DNA of 64,000 nt, taken from positions 71,789,188 to 71,853,187 of the forward strand of contig CM035808.1 of assembly GCA_020466095.1 (NCBI GenBank), written 5' to 3'. The translations under genes and the position numbers were made by a program. This document shows, in pieces, positions 43,550-54,071 of this stretch. The notes beneath the pieces are model-generated. The model had not been told where the DNA came from. It did not search any database and saw only the letters and a list, made by a program, of their open reading frames with translations. Each line of letters begins with the position of its first letter. Within the stretch, counting starts at the first letter, position 1. The DNA is from Chlorops oryzae. Lineage: Eukaryota; Arthropoda; Insecta; Diptera; Chloropidae.

Positions 43550-43689
43550 AATAGAAGAATTGTTTTATTAAGACATTTGTACGATTTCTCAAATTGATCT
43601 TTTATTTGTTGCAATTTACTGGAGAAATCATTCCAATTGTCTGTCATTACTGGCACTGAGCCTTACTAATTCTTAAAGAAAAATTTTTT
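43550..43689 (-). pseudogene. Harbinger B Myb-like gene, C-terminal relic
   Basis: NDFSSKLQQIKDQFEKSYKC and LFKETQEKHLN resemble the coiled-coil tail of the convergent Myb-like gene in copy C and lie at the equivalent place. The rest of that gene was not found. Confidence 0.4.
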
Positions 43690-45322
43690 TTTTTTCATTT
43701 GGCAATTATTCTGAGAAGAATTATGTTCCTTTTTTTTCATCAAGGATTAAAGGGATAATAAATGATAAGCATAGGGAGAGTAGAAAGATAAAGCGAAGTT
43801 CAATCATTACACCCTACACGGCATTTGAAGCTATGTACTTCATCTTTAAATTCTTGTGAAAAAGTTTATAAAGAGTGTAGATAAATCTGCAGATCATGAT
43901 AATTGTGCATATATACATGCATATCTGAAAGTCAAGGTTTTCAACTGATGTTGGCTGTATCTTTATTTCGTTTACGATATCAGTTTGGTTTTCAGTTTTT
44001 CTGTTTATATCCAGCATGTTGGAAAGTACTAAAATTGCTTGGTTCATAAACGGAAATAATTTTTTGTTTTTTTTTTTTGTTTAAGTATTAAGAGAAACTG
44101 GGGCTTACCAGTGTAAAGTCACTTTACCAGAGCAGGTTATAGTATTTGACAAACAAAAACTTTCAACATTTGAGCGCAAATTGAATTTTAAATATCTAGG
44201 CGCAATTGGAATGAAATGTTTTGCAACTTTGCAAAAGAAAAATATGTTTTTCATGTCTAGTGATGTTCGACGAGGACAAAGAATGGTATCTATATTTAGG
44301 TGTAAGCAAAATAGTGTAATTACTTTACAACATTTTAAAATGAATTTATATTTTTTGAACTGGTACTTGATATATGTTTTGTGTTTAAATTAGTTAAAAT
44401 AAAAACATTTAACTAACTCTCTGAATTTTTGATAATTAAAATTCCGATTAGAGTAAAAAAAAAAATATTTTGTTTTTTTAAAATAATGAAACGTTAAATT
44501 TTTTTTTTGTCCGCGTAGCCGCAGTGGACACAAATTTTGTTTTGGTGCTTTTTCAGCACACTGTTGAAGCTGCTTCGTTAGTTTTCTTCTTATTTTGGGC
44601 CACGTCGTTTTCAATGTCCAGGAGTGTTTTCCACAGATACTTTTGTGTAGCCTGGTCCTTATTTTTCCCAGCTTCAATTTTAGTTTTGATGAATGCTCTC
44701 CTTCTTAGTAGTCTGTTGCGGATTCCTCCTCGCCTTTTCGGTAATTTCGTCTGTTGTATTTTAGTTAGCTTTTCTTCATCCTCCAGCTGCCTTTTCTTCC
44801 TTAACATAGCTGCTCAGAGCTTTGCCTTGCTCTGTATTCTTGGATTTAGATTGGCCGTGGTCCTACCGCATGGTCTTCGAGGGCCTCAGATAGAAATTTT
44901 TTATTCATTTGATTTCCAGTTTATAGTTAAAAGTATTAATGGATTTAACGTGGTATTTTGACTATGGCTTAGCTCCCGCTAAACGAAAAATTACAATTGA
45001 TTTAACGTGGTATTTCAACCACGGCTTAGCTCCAGCTGAGCGAAAAATAATTTGTAGATAATGTTTCGTTGAATTAATATTGTGTTAAAATTTTTTTCAC
45101 TTTTTGTTGAGTTACATAAATTTTTTTTCATATATGTTTGAATTTAAAATTTTTAAATTGAATTGAATTTGATTTAATTTAAATCACAACTTGTGTTAAC
45201 AATTTCGCCAGGTGTGGATTCGCGCTTGGTCACGATCGCCATGATGTGTGGACAAGATTTGAAAGCCGAATGAATTTATTTCTGATTTCAGTTTACAAAG
45301 AAGTCTCTTAATTCTACTTACA
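43690..45322. other. Non-coding stretch with a 57-bp repeat
   Basis: AT-rich. A Lys/Arg-rich minus frame at 44553-44807 is not recognised. A 57-bp direct repeat with ATTTAACGTGGTATTT at 44943 and 45000 is present. No gene is supported. Confidence 0.45.
44943..45056. repeat. 57-bp direct repeat, two units
   Basis: ATTTAACGTGGTATTT...GGCTTAGCTCC(C/A)GCT at 44943 and 45000, imperfect. Confidence 0.7.
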
Positions 45323-45499
45323 ATGAAGTCAAGCTTATGCTACATATTTGTTTATTTGGCATTTCTGTGTGGAAGCAGCATCGATACGTTTGAGAAACAA
45401 TGTGGAGTGCAATCTGATATTTACTTTAGCAACAATGTAGGCTGTCCATGTGATAACTGCGTGATATCGAGAATATGCGGCTTAGCATATCTGAGATAA
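45323..45499 (+). CDS. Small secreted cysteine-rich protein or first exon
   Basis: A 58-residue ORF too short for a 60-residue cutoff. It opens with a clean signal peptide (MKSSLCYIFVYLAFLCGSS) and then has a cysteine-spaced mature part with C27, C41, C43, C46 and C52 (CGVQSD, GCPCDNC, RICG). No family is recognised. The end without further structure could mean an exon that is spliced on, but no clear donor was found. Immediately downstream are the hammerhead repeats. It may be a host gene, such as a small secreted defence or accessory protein; this is inference. Confidence 0.4.
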   Translation: MKSSLCYIFVYLAFLCGSSIDTFEKQCGVQSDIYFSNNVGCPCDNCVISRICGLAYLR

Positions 45500-45863
45500 G
45501 CAAAGGCATGTGGTATATCCAACGGATATGCACTAGGCATATCGTCAGCATATTGTGCCTGGGAAAATGAAATGGAATGGAATGTAATGAAATGCTCTAC
45601 GTTGATTACAGTAGACTGTCGCTGAAGCGGTATGCATTGAATACAGTAGGAAGTCACTGCTGCGGCCACAACAGGAAAAGTAATTGTATTTCTATTTTCA
45701 TGAATGTCTTCGGAATCGATTTTTATTTTTAACCATTTTCATATTTCATTAGTAATTATTATTTGGGCTTTTGGTCCCTCATTTTTCACTTATAGTGAAA
45801 AATGTAATATTTGGCAATTGAAAAAATTTATTTTTCATAAATTGCCGAGAAGTGTGGAAAGCC

Positions 45864-45910
45864 GATACGACCGGTTTCGAACCTAGCTTACAGGTTCATC
45901 ATCAGGTATC
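45864..45910 (-). ncRNA. Hammerhead ribozyme motif, copy 4
   Basis: Core CTGATGA, stem II, GAAA, ACCGGT and GTC are all present on the minus strand with stem I GATAC/GTATC. Confidence 0.7.
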
Positions 45911-46162
45911 TTAAACCAACACCTTAGCCGCTCTGACCAACTCAGCGATGTGAGGTAGGTCAGCTAAATTGTGCATATATATACACCATTGGCGTGCCCG
46001 CCTTATTGTTAATAGATTTTTATTTGTGACCATTTTCATATTTCATTGGTAATTATTATTTGGGCTTTTGGTCCCCCATTTTTCACTTATAGTGAAAAAT
46101 GTAATATTTGGCAATTGAAAAATTTTTTTTTTTTCATAAATTGCAGAGAAGTGTGGAAAGCC

Positions 46163-46209
46163 GATACGACCGGTTTAGAACCTAGCTTACAGGTTTATCA
46201 TCAGGTATT
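46163..46209 (-). ncRNA. Hammerhead ribozyme motif, copy 5, core mutated
   Basis: Same fold, but GAAA reads TAAA (the invariant G12 changed), the first pair of stem II is lost, and stem I has AATAC for GATAC. Predicted inactive. Confidence 0.6.
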
Positions 46210-46354
46210 TTTAACCAACACCTCAGCCACTCTGACCACCTCAGCGATGTGAGGTAGGTCGGCTAAATTGTGCATATATATACACCACTGGCGTGCCCGC
46301 CTTATTGTTAATAGATTTTTAATTTTGAACATTTTCATATTTCATTAGTAATTA

Positions 46355-46557
46355 TTAATTGGACTTTTGGTCCCTCATTTTTCTCTTTATCTTTATTGCG
46401 ATAATTAAAGCATTGTTTATGTATGCTAGCACTCCCACTCGGATTAATTTAATTTTGTAGAAATCGGCTTTAAATTTTTCTATTTCTTCTGTAGTTAAAA
46501 TATTTGGGTTAACAAATCCATATTTTGCCGATGAAATGCTATCTTGAATCAGGTTTA
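46355..46557 (-). pseudogene. Gypsy-2 env relic, continuation
   Basis: Continues the env frame after Harbinger C: NLIQDSISSAKYGFVNPNIL, then LIRVGVLAYINNALIIAIKI, typical of this env family. Sequence similarity ends where the hammerhead repeats begin. Confidence 0.7.
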
Positions 46558-46872
46558 TGTCATGTTCAGACGGCATTGTGAATTAAGTAATTCGGCCCTC
46601 ATTCGTAATTCACAGCCGAATCACGAAGCCAACGACGTAATTCGCCATACAAAATTTGACAAGCCGAATTACCTCATTCGAACGTAATTCAGTTTGAATT
46701 ACGATCCGAATCATGTCAAAATCGGTGTCTTCCCTAATTTTTATCGAAATTTATCGAGGGCAAAAGACGAGAAGAAAGAGAAAACAAACAAAAATAAAAC
46801 AATCTGTCAAAGTGAGTAATAATGTTAATTGAAAAATTATTTTTAATAAAAACGAAATATTTGAATTTGCAG

Positions 46873-48812
46873 ATGAATTCGAGGAATGAAGTGGTGAAAG
46901 TTATAATGGCCAGGAGACTTCTGAATTTGTCAAAAGTTCTCGAAAGAACTGAAATGTGCTCTGATGCGTTGTTGCTTCTCCGCAGACAGTACATGCAGCA
47001 AATGGAGTTATTTCAAGTTATGATTTCTGCGGCAATAGATTTAAAATCTTCACACAGATTAAAGTGGAAAGTGGTAATATTTTAAAATTATGCAAAATTT
47101 ATGCACAACATTTGATTAAATGTCTTGCGGCTTGTAGGAGCGAACTCAATCGTTCTGGGAGAAAGATTGCCAAGTGGCTGATGAGGCAACGCGCGAAGCG
47201 ATACCCCTGGAAAAACGTGTTGCAATAGCGCTCTATAGTTTAGGGTCCTCATCCGAATATCGCACTATAGCCAACATGTTCGGTGTAGGAAAATCGACTG
47301 TGTGCGAAATCTTACTCACCACATGTTCGGAAATCTGGAGAGCAGTGGCGTGTCTAGAGAAATACTGCTTTGATAGTGCTTATATTTTCCACAGTGGTAT
47401 ATTGAACAATTATAAGACATTAACCCAAAAATTTTTGGGGGGGGCAAGAGGAAGTTTAGAGAGTTATGGACCAAAAACCAAAAAAATCCGAAAATTTCAC
47501 AACGTCCGATTTTGATGAAAATTAATATATAGAATAAGTGAAAAATTCTAAGAATTTTAGCACTAAATTTTTTTTAAAAAACTGGTCCTTTCTGGACCAG
47601 TTTGGAACTAGACCCTAACTAGACTAGTTGTAATCGGTTTCTTGAAAAAATTTTCACTCCAAAATTCTTAGCATTTTTCGCTTATTCTATGTATTAATTT
47701 TCATCCAAATCGGACGCCATAAATTTTTCGGATTTTTTTGGTTTTTGGTCCATAACTCTCTAAACTTCCTCTTGCCCCCCCCAAAAATTTTTGGGTTAAT
47801 GTCTTATAATTGTTCAATATACCACTGTGGAAAATATAAGCACTATCAAAGCAGTATTTCTCTGGACACGCCACTGCTGGAGAGTAATGGCCCCAATGTT
47901 TTTGAACCATTTTCCACTCCCAAAACAAAAAGTTGAGGAGTTGGTTCAAGGCTTTGAGAGACTTGGATATCCACAATGCATTGGATCGCTTGGTAAATAT
48001 GTTAATTTATTTAATTTTTAATATTTATTAATGAACGTATTTGACAGATGGTTGCCACATCGAAATTCACCCGGCCAATGAAGACGCTACAGACTATTAC
48101 AATTATAAAGGGTGGTACTCCATAGTTTTGTTAGCCTTAGTGGACGCCAGGTAAGATCTTTCACTGTTTTATATGTAGGTATTAATTTAATAGTTTATAA
48201 TATTGTAGATGTCGATTTATTTACGTTAGCTCGGGAACTCCTGGTCGCTGTAACGATTCCGCAATTTTTCAGTCGTCCTCCCTCAAACGTGAGTTGGAAG
48301 AATGCAGCCTTTTTAGCGAGCTATCACGCGAAATTTCGGATGTAGATGTCCCAGTACATGTCATTGGAGACTCCGCATTTCGTTTAAGCCAAAAATTAAT
48401 GAAGCCGTATGATTTTCACATTGCCCAAAGCGAAGAACAAAAAGTTTTTAATTATTACTTGTCGAAATCCCAAAGAGTTGTCGAGAATGCTTTCGGGCAC
48501 TTGAAGGCGCGTTTTAGACGCATTGGAAAGGGTATAGACAATGCAATTAAAAATGCCAATGCTGTTACTTTAGCGTGCTGCGTGCTTCATAATTTTTTAA
48601 ACAAAAACAATGACGATATAAATGAAAATTGGCTGCAGGTTTTGGAAGCTGTGGAAAGAAATCGAAGCCATCCCGAACACTCTGAGGCTTTAATCGAACA
48701 CGACAACAATCCAGAACAAATGAGAAATGCAATTGCTTCATATTTATGTAAGTATAAAGAACATATTCTGCATTATTATATTCTTCGAAAGAAATCTTAT
48801 CACAATTCATAA
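46873..48812 (+). CDS. Harbinger C transposase (spliced), split by a hAT MITE
   Basis: Exons: to 47073 (MNSRNEVVKVIMARRLL ... donor GTAATA); 47138-47992, minus the MITE (ERTQSFWEKD, KRVAIALYSLGSSSEYRTIA, FGVGKSTVCEI, EELVQGFERLGYPQCIGSL); 48048-48150 (DGCHIEIHP with the first catalytic Asp, YYNYKGWYS); 48209-48812 (RFIYVSSGTPGRCND, second Asp in VIGDSAFRLS, Glu in RVVENAFGHLKARF). All junctions are GT-AG and in phase, and no stop or frameshift was found. This is the HARBI1-type DDE nuclease, which cuts the element ends at TWA sites. The MITE at 47343-47876 alone breaks it. Start Met is chosen at 46873; the frame is open further up to 46822. Confidence 0.85.
47343..47876. mobile_element. hAT MITE with long palindromic arms, CTGGAGAG duplication
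   Basis: Ends CAGTGGCGTGTCTAGAGAAA and its inverse (with one change), each arm running for about 200 bp around a short spacer (about 47560-47650). Flanks CTGGAGAG at 47335-47342 and 47877-47884. It sits in exon 2 of the Harbinger C transposase. Confidence 0.9.
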
Positions 48813-48910
48813 AAGGAAAAAAAAACAGAAACAATTCATAAACGTATAAAAAAAATCAACATTCAGTCTTATTAAAAAATCCAAATATCAAAAAGTATTA
48901 AAATCATTGA

Positions 48911-49800
48911 CTATTGCCTTTTAAGGAAGGCAATTAAGGCTTCTTGAACTTCGGTTTCTTTTTTTACATATTCTTTTAATATATTCTTCTTTTCGTCTTC
49001 AACAGCTTTTGTGAAGTTTTTGCCATTTCGTGATCCATTTTTTCCATACTCTCTCCCACTTTTTTTAAGACACTTAAAAGTTGGTATTTTTTCCTCTTTG
49101 TAGGTTTCGAGCATGATGGCATTGGCGATGTTAGCGATGGCGATGGCGAGGCTGGAGATGGAGGAGGGAACAACGGTGGCAACGGCGAGCTTGGAGTTGT
49201 AGGCCGAGCTGGGCTTGATGGTCTTGGAGATGACAACGAGATTTCAATCATTGAATTTATGTCTTGAAAAAATAAAAATAAATTTTTAAATTAAAAAAAA
49301 AAAGTTTATTAATACAAACCAGTTATGCTATCAACCACCAGATGTTCACTATTTATGCTCTTGCAGGGGGCTAACAAGTCTTGCATCTCCCTAAACAATT
49401 CCCATTCTGAGGGCGATCCACCAGTCGTGCCGATCTTTTGCTTTTCTTTTCTATATGCGTATTATGCGTCAAACTATTTTATATATTTGCTCAACTGCTT
49501 TACTCACCGGTAACGCGCAGTCAAATTGTGCATTTTAGTTTTTATTTCCATTGCGGTATACGAAAAGCCTTGTTTCTGCATTTCATCAGCCATTTCCGAC
49601 ATTATATGGCTATTTTTTCGGCATCCCCGCAGCTGGCTCATTTTATCTTGCCAAAGCGCGATTAGCGTTCTCTCGCTAGCTTGTTCCCAATTATTCGCGC
49701 TCTTCCTTGCTAATATCAATTAAAATAACAAATTTTACCATTCAATATATTTTTTTTTCATAAAACTATTTTACTCACACTTTTTCTCCATTCTTTTTCG
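48911..49800 (-). CDS. Harbinger C Myb/SANT-like DNA-binding gene
   Basis: Minus strand: a tiny first exon MEKK near 49790 with a GTGAGT donor; trihelix exon 49700-49504 (RKSANNWEQASERTLIALWQ to LTARYR, donor GTGAGT), a middle exon (GSPSEWELFREMQDLLAPC), and a last exon (STITDI..., a Pro/Ser-rich linker, TKRKKYQLLSVLKKVGESM, coiled-coil tail EVQEALIAFLKRQ) ending at 48911. In PIF/Harbinger elements this protein binds DNA and assists the transposase. It converges on the transposase gene. The exon borders are read by eye; the frame is open. Confidence 0.75.
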
Positions 49801-49954
49801 ACGAACGACGACGGCGAACAATTGAAATGAAAAACAAAACAAACAATATGGCAGCTGTCAAAATGAATTACGAATCCTTCGTCTGAACACGGTTATTCGC
49901 ATTCGTAATTCATGGAGCCAATTACTTAATTCACAATGCCGTCTGAACATGACA

Positions 49955-50552
49955 TTACCTTTTCTTCTATACTTTTTAGTTTCAGCATCTGGTCGTGGTA
50001 CCGCAGGCGTTCTGCGACTTCGTCGTTACTCCTTTTGACCGTGGTGAAGACTGTATTGAGGGTGCTTCTATCTTGTTCCTGTAATCTTTTGATCGTTGAT
50101 ATTGTTTCATTGAAATAGTCGTTGATCGAAGTTTGTTCGTTTAATCCTTGAATTGCGTTGTGACTGTTTTTGTCTGCCAATGTCAAGTGTTCTAAACTTT
50201 CTTTCCGATCGTCGTCATCCATGACGCCGAAAAGCCAGTTGGAAGCTTTTCCCACTGCGTTGATTAGGCCTCGCCTATTTCGGTTATGCTCCATTGGTGT
50301 TATTGAGCTTTGTTTTGATCAAATTGACCTAATTTTCGCCAGCAAGAACTCCCTGTTTTTTATTTGTACTGTGTTGACATATTCATTGATGATGTTAATT
50401 GCACGTACTATTTCTTCGGGTTGGATTATGTGTAGAACGGTATTAAATTCCTCTATGATTGCCGTTTCCTTCAAGTGGACTTGTACGTACCCTACCTGTT
50501 CGGTCATTGGTGTTATCTGTAGTCGGCCACTCGAAATCCAATTTATTTCCAA
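49955..50552 (-). pseudogene. Gypsy-2 env relic, first part
   Basis: An envelope-like protein of the errantivirus/baculovirus-F type. An outer part (50552-50319) is followed in the same frame, after one TGA at about 50316, by a furin-like basic site (RNRR) and a fusion-peptide-like stretch (GLINAVGKASNWLFG), then a coiled-coil region (NDYFNETISTIKRLQEQD). At 49957 Harbinger C cuts it. The nonsense codon and the insertion make it non-functional. Confidence 0.75.
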
Positions 50553-50884
50553 TTTATTTTTCGTAATCCGGTCATCTTTATGTTGATTGCGTTAAAAATT
50601 TTGACTGCATTTATTGATCGGTCGCAGTGAATTAATACTGGCAAAAGAAAATTTTGTTTTTGTTTTGTTTTTTTTTCTTTTGCTTAGGTATGGATTTTCG
50701 ATGTTTGAAGAGAAAAAAAAATCTGTTTTTATTCTTTTCTAATTTTTATTTGTTGATGGTGCAGTTTCATTAAATTTTTGTGGAATGTTTTTTCTTTTCG
50801 TTTGATTTTCAATTTTACATTCACCGGAATTGGAATTGATACAATCGAATAAGGCCCTTCCCAAATGGGTGAGAATCTATTTTG

Positions 50885-51601
50885 TCAGTTTTGGGTTTTT
50901 AGCCACACTTTGTCTCCAGTCTGAAATTCTCTGACTTTCGAGGCCTTATCGTAGTATCGCTTGGATTTTTCTTTGGCTATTTTTTGATTCTCTCGTAATA
51001 ATTGATGGGTGCGCTGGATTTGATTTTTTAATATTTTCGAGAAATCTTCGGTGCTGTACAGTAGCTCAGGTCTTCTTTTTAGGTAAATTGGAATGTCGGC
51101 TTCAACCCCAAAAATAATTTTGCAAGGTGTTTGTTTTGTGGATGAATGTACTGTGTTGTTATGCACGTGCATAGCGTGGTGCAGCCATTCATCCCGATTT
51201 GTACCATCCTCATTGACGAAATTTCGGAGAAATGCTGCAAGAGGTCGGTGACTCCTTTCGAGAGCACCATTGGCTTGGGGGTGGTAGGGTAAAGTTTGGG
51301 ATTTCTTGATTCCAAGAATTTTGCAAACTTCCTTAAATAATTTTGATGTAAAGTTTGTGCCGTTATCCGTGATTAAGACCTTTGGTATCTGGAAGTTTGA
51401 TATTATCTCGTTGAAAAAAGCTTTTGCCACTGTTGCCGCCTCAACATCCGGAATAGCTGTGCAGATGAAAAATTTTGAAAAATCGTCTATAAATGTTAAA
51501 TTGTATTTGTTTCCTCTCGATGTTTCCGGAAGGGGGCATACCATATCCATATAGACTTTGTAGAAGGGGCCATGAGCTATGTCTGTGAGTACCATGGGCA
51601 T
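50885..51601 (-). CDS. Gypsy-2 integrase core
   Basis: Catalytic residues: Asp in YKVYMDMVCPLP, Asp in LITDNGTNFTSKLF, Glu in GALERSHRPLAAFL (D-D-E). C-terminal part VREFQTGDKVWLK is the GPY/F-like tail start. The N-terminal HHCC part lies upstream, where the frame is broken (51601-51762). This core itself is open for 238 residues; alone it is not a functional enzyme. Confidence 0.85.
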   Translation of the reverse strand: MPMVLTDIAHGPFYKVYMDMVCPLPETSRGNKYNLTFIDDFSKFFICTAIPDVEAATVAKAFFNEIISNFQIPKVLITDNGTNFTSKLFKEVCKILGIKKSQTLPYHPQANGALERSHRPLAAFLRNFVNEDGTNRDEWLHHAMHVHNNTVHSSTKQTPCKIIFGVEADIPIYLKRRPELLYSTEDFSKILKNQIQRTHQLLRENQKIAKEKSKRYYDKASKVREFQTGDKVWLKTQN

Positions 51602-51761
51602 TCTTCCTACTTTTGAGCATTTATTCCGCTGGAATTTCTCGCAGTTTTTTTATATAATTTTGAATCTTTCTATGCATGCCGTTCCACTTGTACTGCCATC
51701 GAATGCGAAAATATGTTTCTATAGCTCCCTTGTGACCTCCTAATGGCCCATCGTGAACATT

Positions 51762-52777
51762 TTAAAGCACCTCTTCGATGTCCTTCCTCTGTGTTACAAA
51801 TTCTGCTAAATCCTCTGTCGTTTGTTGATCTGTGGGGTTTGTATCTTCCGAATCATCTCTGCTTTTTTTTGTCTCCGTTTTTTCGTCGCTCTGCTCTATT
51901 GTTGACTGTGTTCGCGTTCTTGTTACCACTGACACAAGATTATTTTCATATGGTAATCGGCTCAATGCGTCTGCGTTTAAATTATATTTTCCAGCCTTGT
52001 AACAGATTTCGAAGTCAAATTCCGAGAGCTTATGGCTTATGTAAACCGTAAAGGGGCGGCCTAAAAGGTAGCAACGGAAATTTTTTGTCGCCCACACAAT
52101 GGAAAGGAATTATTTTTCGATTGTTGGGTATTGTTTCTCAGTTGCACTTAATGCTCGGCTTGCGAACGCGATCTGTTGATCTTCTCCTGGTTCTCCTTGC
52201 GAAAGGACTGCACCGAGTGCTTCGTTGATCGCGTCCGTTGTTAGCATGAATGGCTTTGTGAAATCTGTATACTTTAACAGTGGTGGACTAGTAATTGCAG
52301 CTTTAATCGCTATTACTGCCATTTGGCATGCCTCCGTCCAAACGAACTCGGCATATTTTCTTAGGAGTGATGTCAAAGGAAGACGAAGCGCTGCTGCATT
52401 CGGAATGAATTTTCGGTAGTAGTTCGCCAGTCCAAGGAATGCTTGCAATTCTTTCTTATTTTTTGGTATCGGGAACATTTTTACACATTCGACCTTACTT
52501 GGGTCCGGCCGTACGCCTTGGGCGGAACACTTGTGACCCAAAAATACAACTTCCTTTCTTAAAAATTGGCATTTTTCCGTTTGTGTTTTCAATTAGCTGT
52601 TTCTAAGAGTTTGTAGTACTTTACGTAGCCTTTATTTCGTGTTGTTTCAGGTTGCTTCTATAAATGACTATGTTTTCCAAATAAACAAAACAGTCGACGC
52701 CTTGCAAGCCGGTCAGAACATTTTTCATAACCCTTTGAAAGGTTGCCGGAGCTCCGGAGAGTCTCAATCAAGTTATA
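51762..52777 (-). pseudogene. Gypsy-2 RT C-part and RNase H
   Basis: RT blocks PATFQRVMKNVLTGLQG, then VYLENIVIY where the catalytic box should be YLDD or YIDD, so both Asp are lost; FLGHKCSAQGVRPDPSKV, AFLGLANYYRKF; RNase H TTDAINEALGAVLSQGEPG and FASRALSATEKQYPTIEK; tail [14 protein letters not shown]. Frame changes at about 52600 and 52100. The copy ends at mariner copy 2. Confidence 0.8.
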
Positions 52778-54071
52778 ACAGGTTGGCTGATAAGTCCCCG
52801 GTCTGACACATAGATGGCGTCGCTAGTATTAAATGCATATTATTTTTATATAGTGGCAACCTTCAAATGATTCGTGTCAAAATTTGACGTCTGTAAGTCA
52901 ATTAGTTTGTGAGATAGAGCGTCTTTTGTGAAGCAACTTTTGTTATTGTGAAAAAAATGGAAAAAAAGGAATTTCGTGTTTTGATAAAATACTGTTTTCT
53001 GAAGGGAAAAAATACAGTGGAAGCAAAAACTTGGCTTGATAATGCGTTTCCGGACTCTGCCTCAGGAAAATCAACAATAATTGATTGGTATGCAAAATTC
53101 AAGCGTGGTGAAATGAGCACGGAGGACGGTGAACGCAGTGGACGCCCGAAAGAGGTGGTTACCGACGAAAACATCACAAAAATTCACAAAATGATTTTGA
53201 ATGACCGTAAAATGAAGTTGATCGAGATAGCAGAGGCCTTAAAGATATCAAAGGAACGTGTTGGTCATATCATTCATCAATATTTGGATATGAAAAAGCT
53301 CTGTGCAAAATGGGTGCCGCGCGAGCTCACATTTGACCAAAAACAACAACGTGTTGATGATTCTGAGCGGTGTTTGCAGCTGTTAACTCGCAATACACCC
53401 GAGTTTTTGCGTCGATATGTGACAATGGATGAAACGTGGCTGTATCACTACACTCCTGAGTCCAATCGACAGTCGGCTGAGTGGACAGCGATCGGTGAAC
53501 CGTCTCCGAAGCGTGGAAAGACTCAAAAGTCCGCTGGCAAAGTAATGGCCTCTATTTTTTTGGGATGGGCATGGAATAATTTTTATCGATTATCTTGAGA
53601 AGGGAAAAACCATCAACAGTGACTATCATATGTCGTTATTGGAGCGTTTGAAGGTCGAAATCGCGGCAAAACGGCCCCATATGAAGAAGAAAAAAGTGTT
53701 GTTCCACCAAGACAACGCACCGTGCCACAAGTCATTGAGAACGATGGCAAAAATTCATAAATTAGGCTTCGAATTGCTTCCCCACCCACCGTATTCTCCA
53801 GATCTGGCCCCCAGCGACTTTTTCTTGTTCTCAGACCTCAAAAGGATGCTCGCAGGGAAAAAATTTGGCTGCAATGAAGAGGTGATCGCCGAAACTGAGG
53901 CCTATTTTGAGGCAAAACCGAAGGAGTACTACCAAAATGGTATCAAAAATTTGGAAGGTCGTTATAATCGTTGTATCGCTCTTGAAGGGAACTATGTTGA
54001 ATAATAAAAACGAATTTTGACAAAAAAGTGTGTTTTTCTTTGTTAGACCGGGGACTTATCAGCCAACCTGT
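52778..54071 (+). mobile_element. Himar1-like irritans mariner, copy 2
   Basis: 1294 bp, the same length as copy 1, ends ACAGGTTGGCTGATAAGTCC, TA duplication on both sides (52776-52777, 54072-54073). Confidence 0.93.
52957..54004 (+). pseudogene. Mariner transposase, copy 2, mid-gene frameshift
   Basis: Starts MEKKEFRVLIKYCFLKGKN in the correct frame and is open to about 53560, where a T-run of seven replaces the six of copy 1 (CTCTATTTTTTTGGG). The frame then closes and the rest (LLERLKVEIAAKRPHMKK to the end at 54004) is in another frame. All catalytic Asp are present: TMDETWLYHY, FHQDNAPCHKS, LAPSDFFLF. Near-identity with copy 1 suggests recent activity. Confidence 0.92.

Larger units (their letters stand above)
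45720..46380 (-). repeat. Hammerhead-ribozyme repeat array, second locus
   Basis: Two full units and a third partial one, about 298 bp apart (AATTATTATTTGGGC at 45754 and 46051, AATTATTAATTGGAC at 46350), all on the minus strand. They match the array at 7360-8260 along their whole length with moderate divergence (TTAGGC/TTGGGC, GTCTCTC/GTCCCTC), so the family was amplified at least twice. It lies between the errantivirus env relic and the small secreted ORF. Confidence 0.75.
46558..49954 (+). mobile_element. PIF/Harbinger element C, TTA duplication
   Basis: 3397 bp, inverted ends TGTCATGTTCAGACGGCATT (at least 34 bp), flanked by TTA at 46555-46557 and 49955-49957. It carries a spliced transposase on the plus strand and a convergent Myb/SANT-like gene on the minus strand. 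Removing it rejoins the env frame (SIEEKV to NLIQDS). Both genes read through except for a MITE in the transposase. Confidence 0.92.
46355..52777 (-). mobile_element. Errantivirus-like gypsy element (gypsy-2), truncated
   Basis: On the minus strand: RT relic (52777-52110), RNase H (to 51762), integrase (51601-50885), then env (50552-49955, continuing 46557-46355). Pol followed by an envelope gene is the errantivirus layout. It is cut by mariner copy 2 at its 5' side and by Harbinger C in env. No LTR was identified. Confidence 0.8.

Noticed and set aside
44553..44807. Lys/Arg-rich minus ORF of 84 residues
   Set aside because: No recognisable domain, AT-rich surroundings, no intron or neighbour support.
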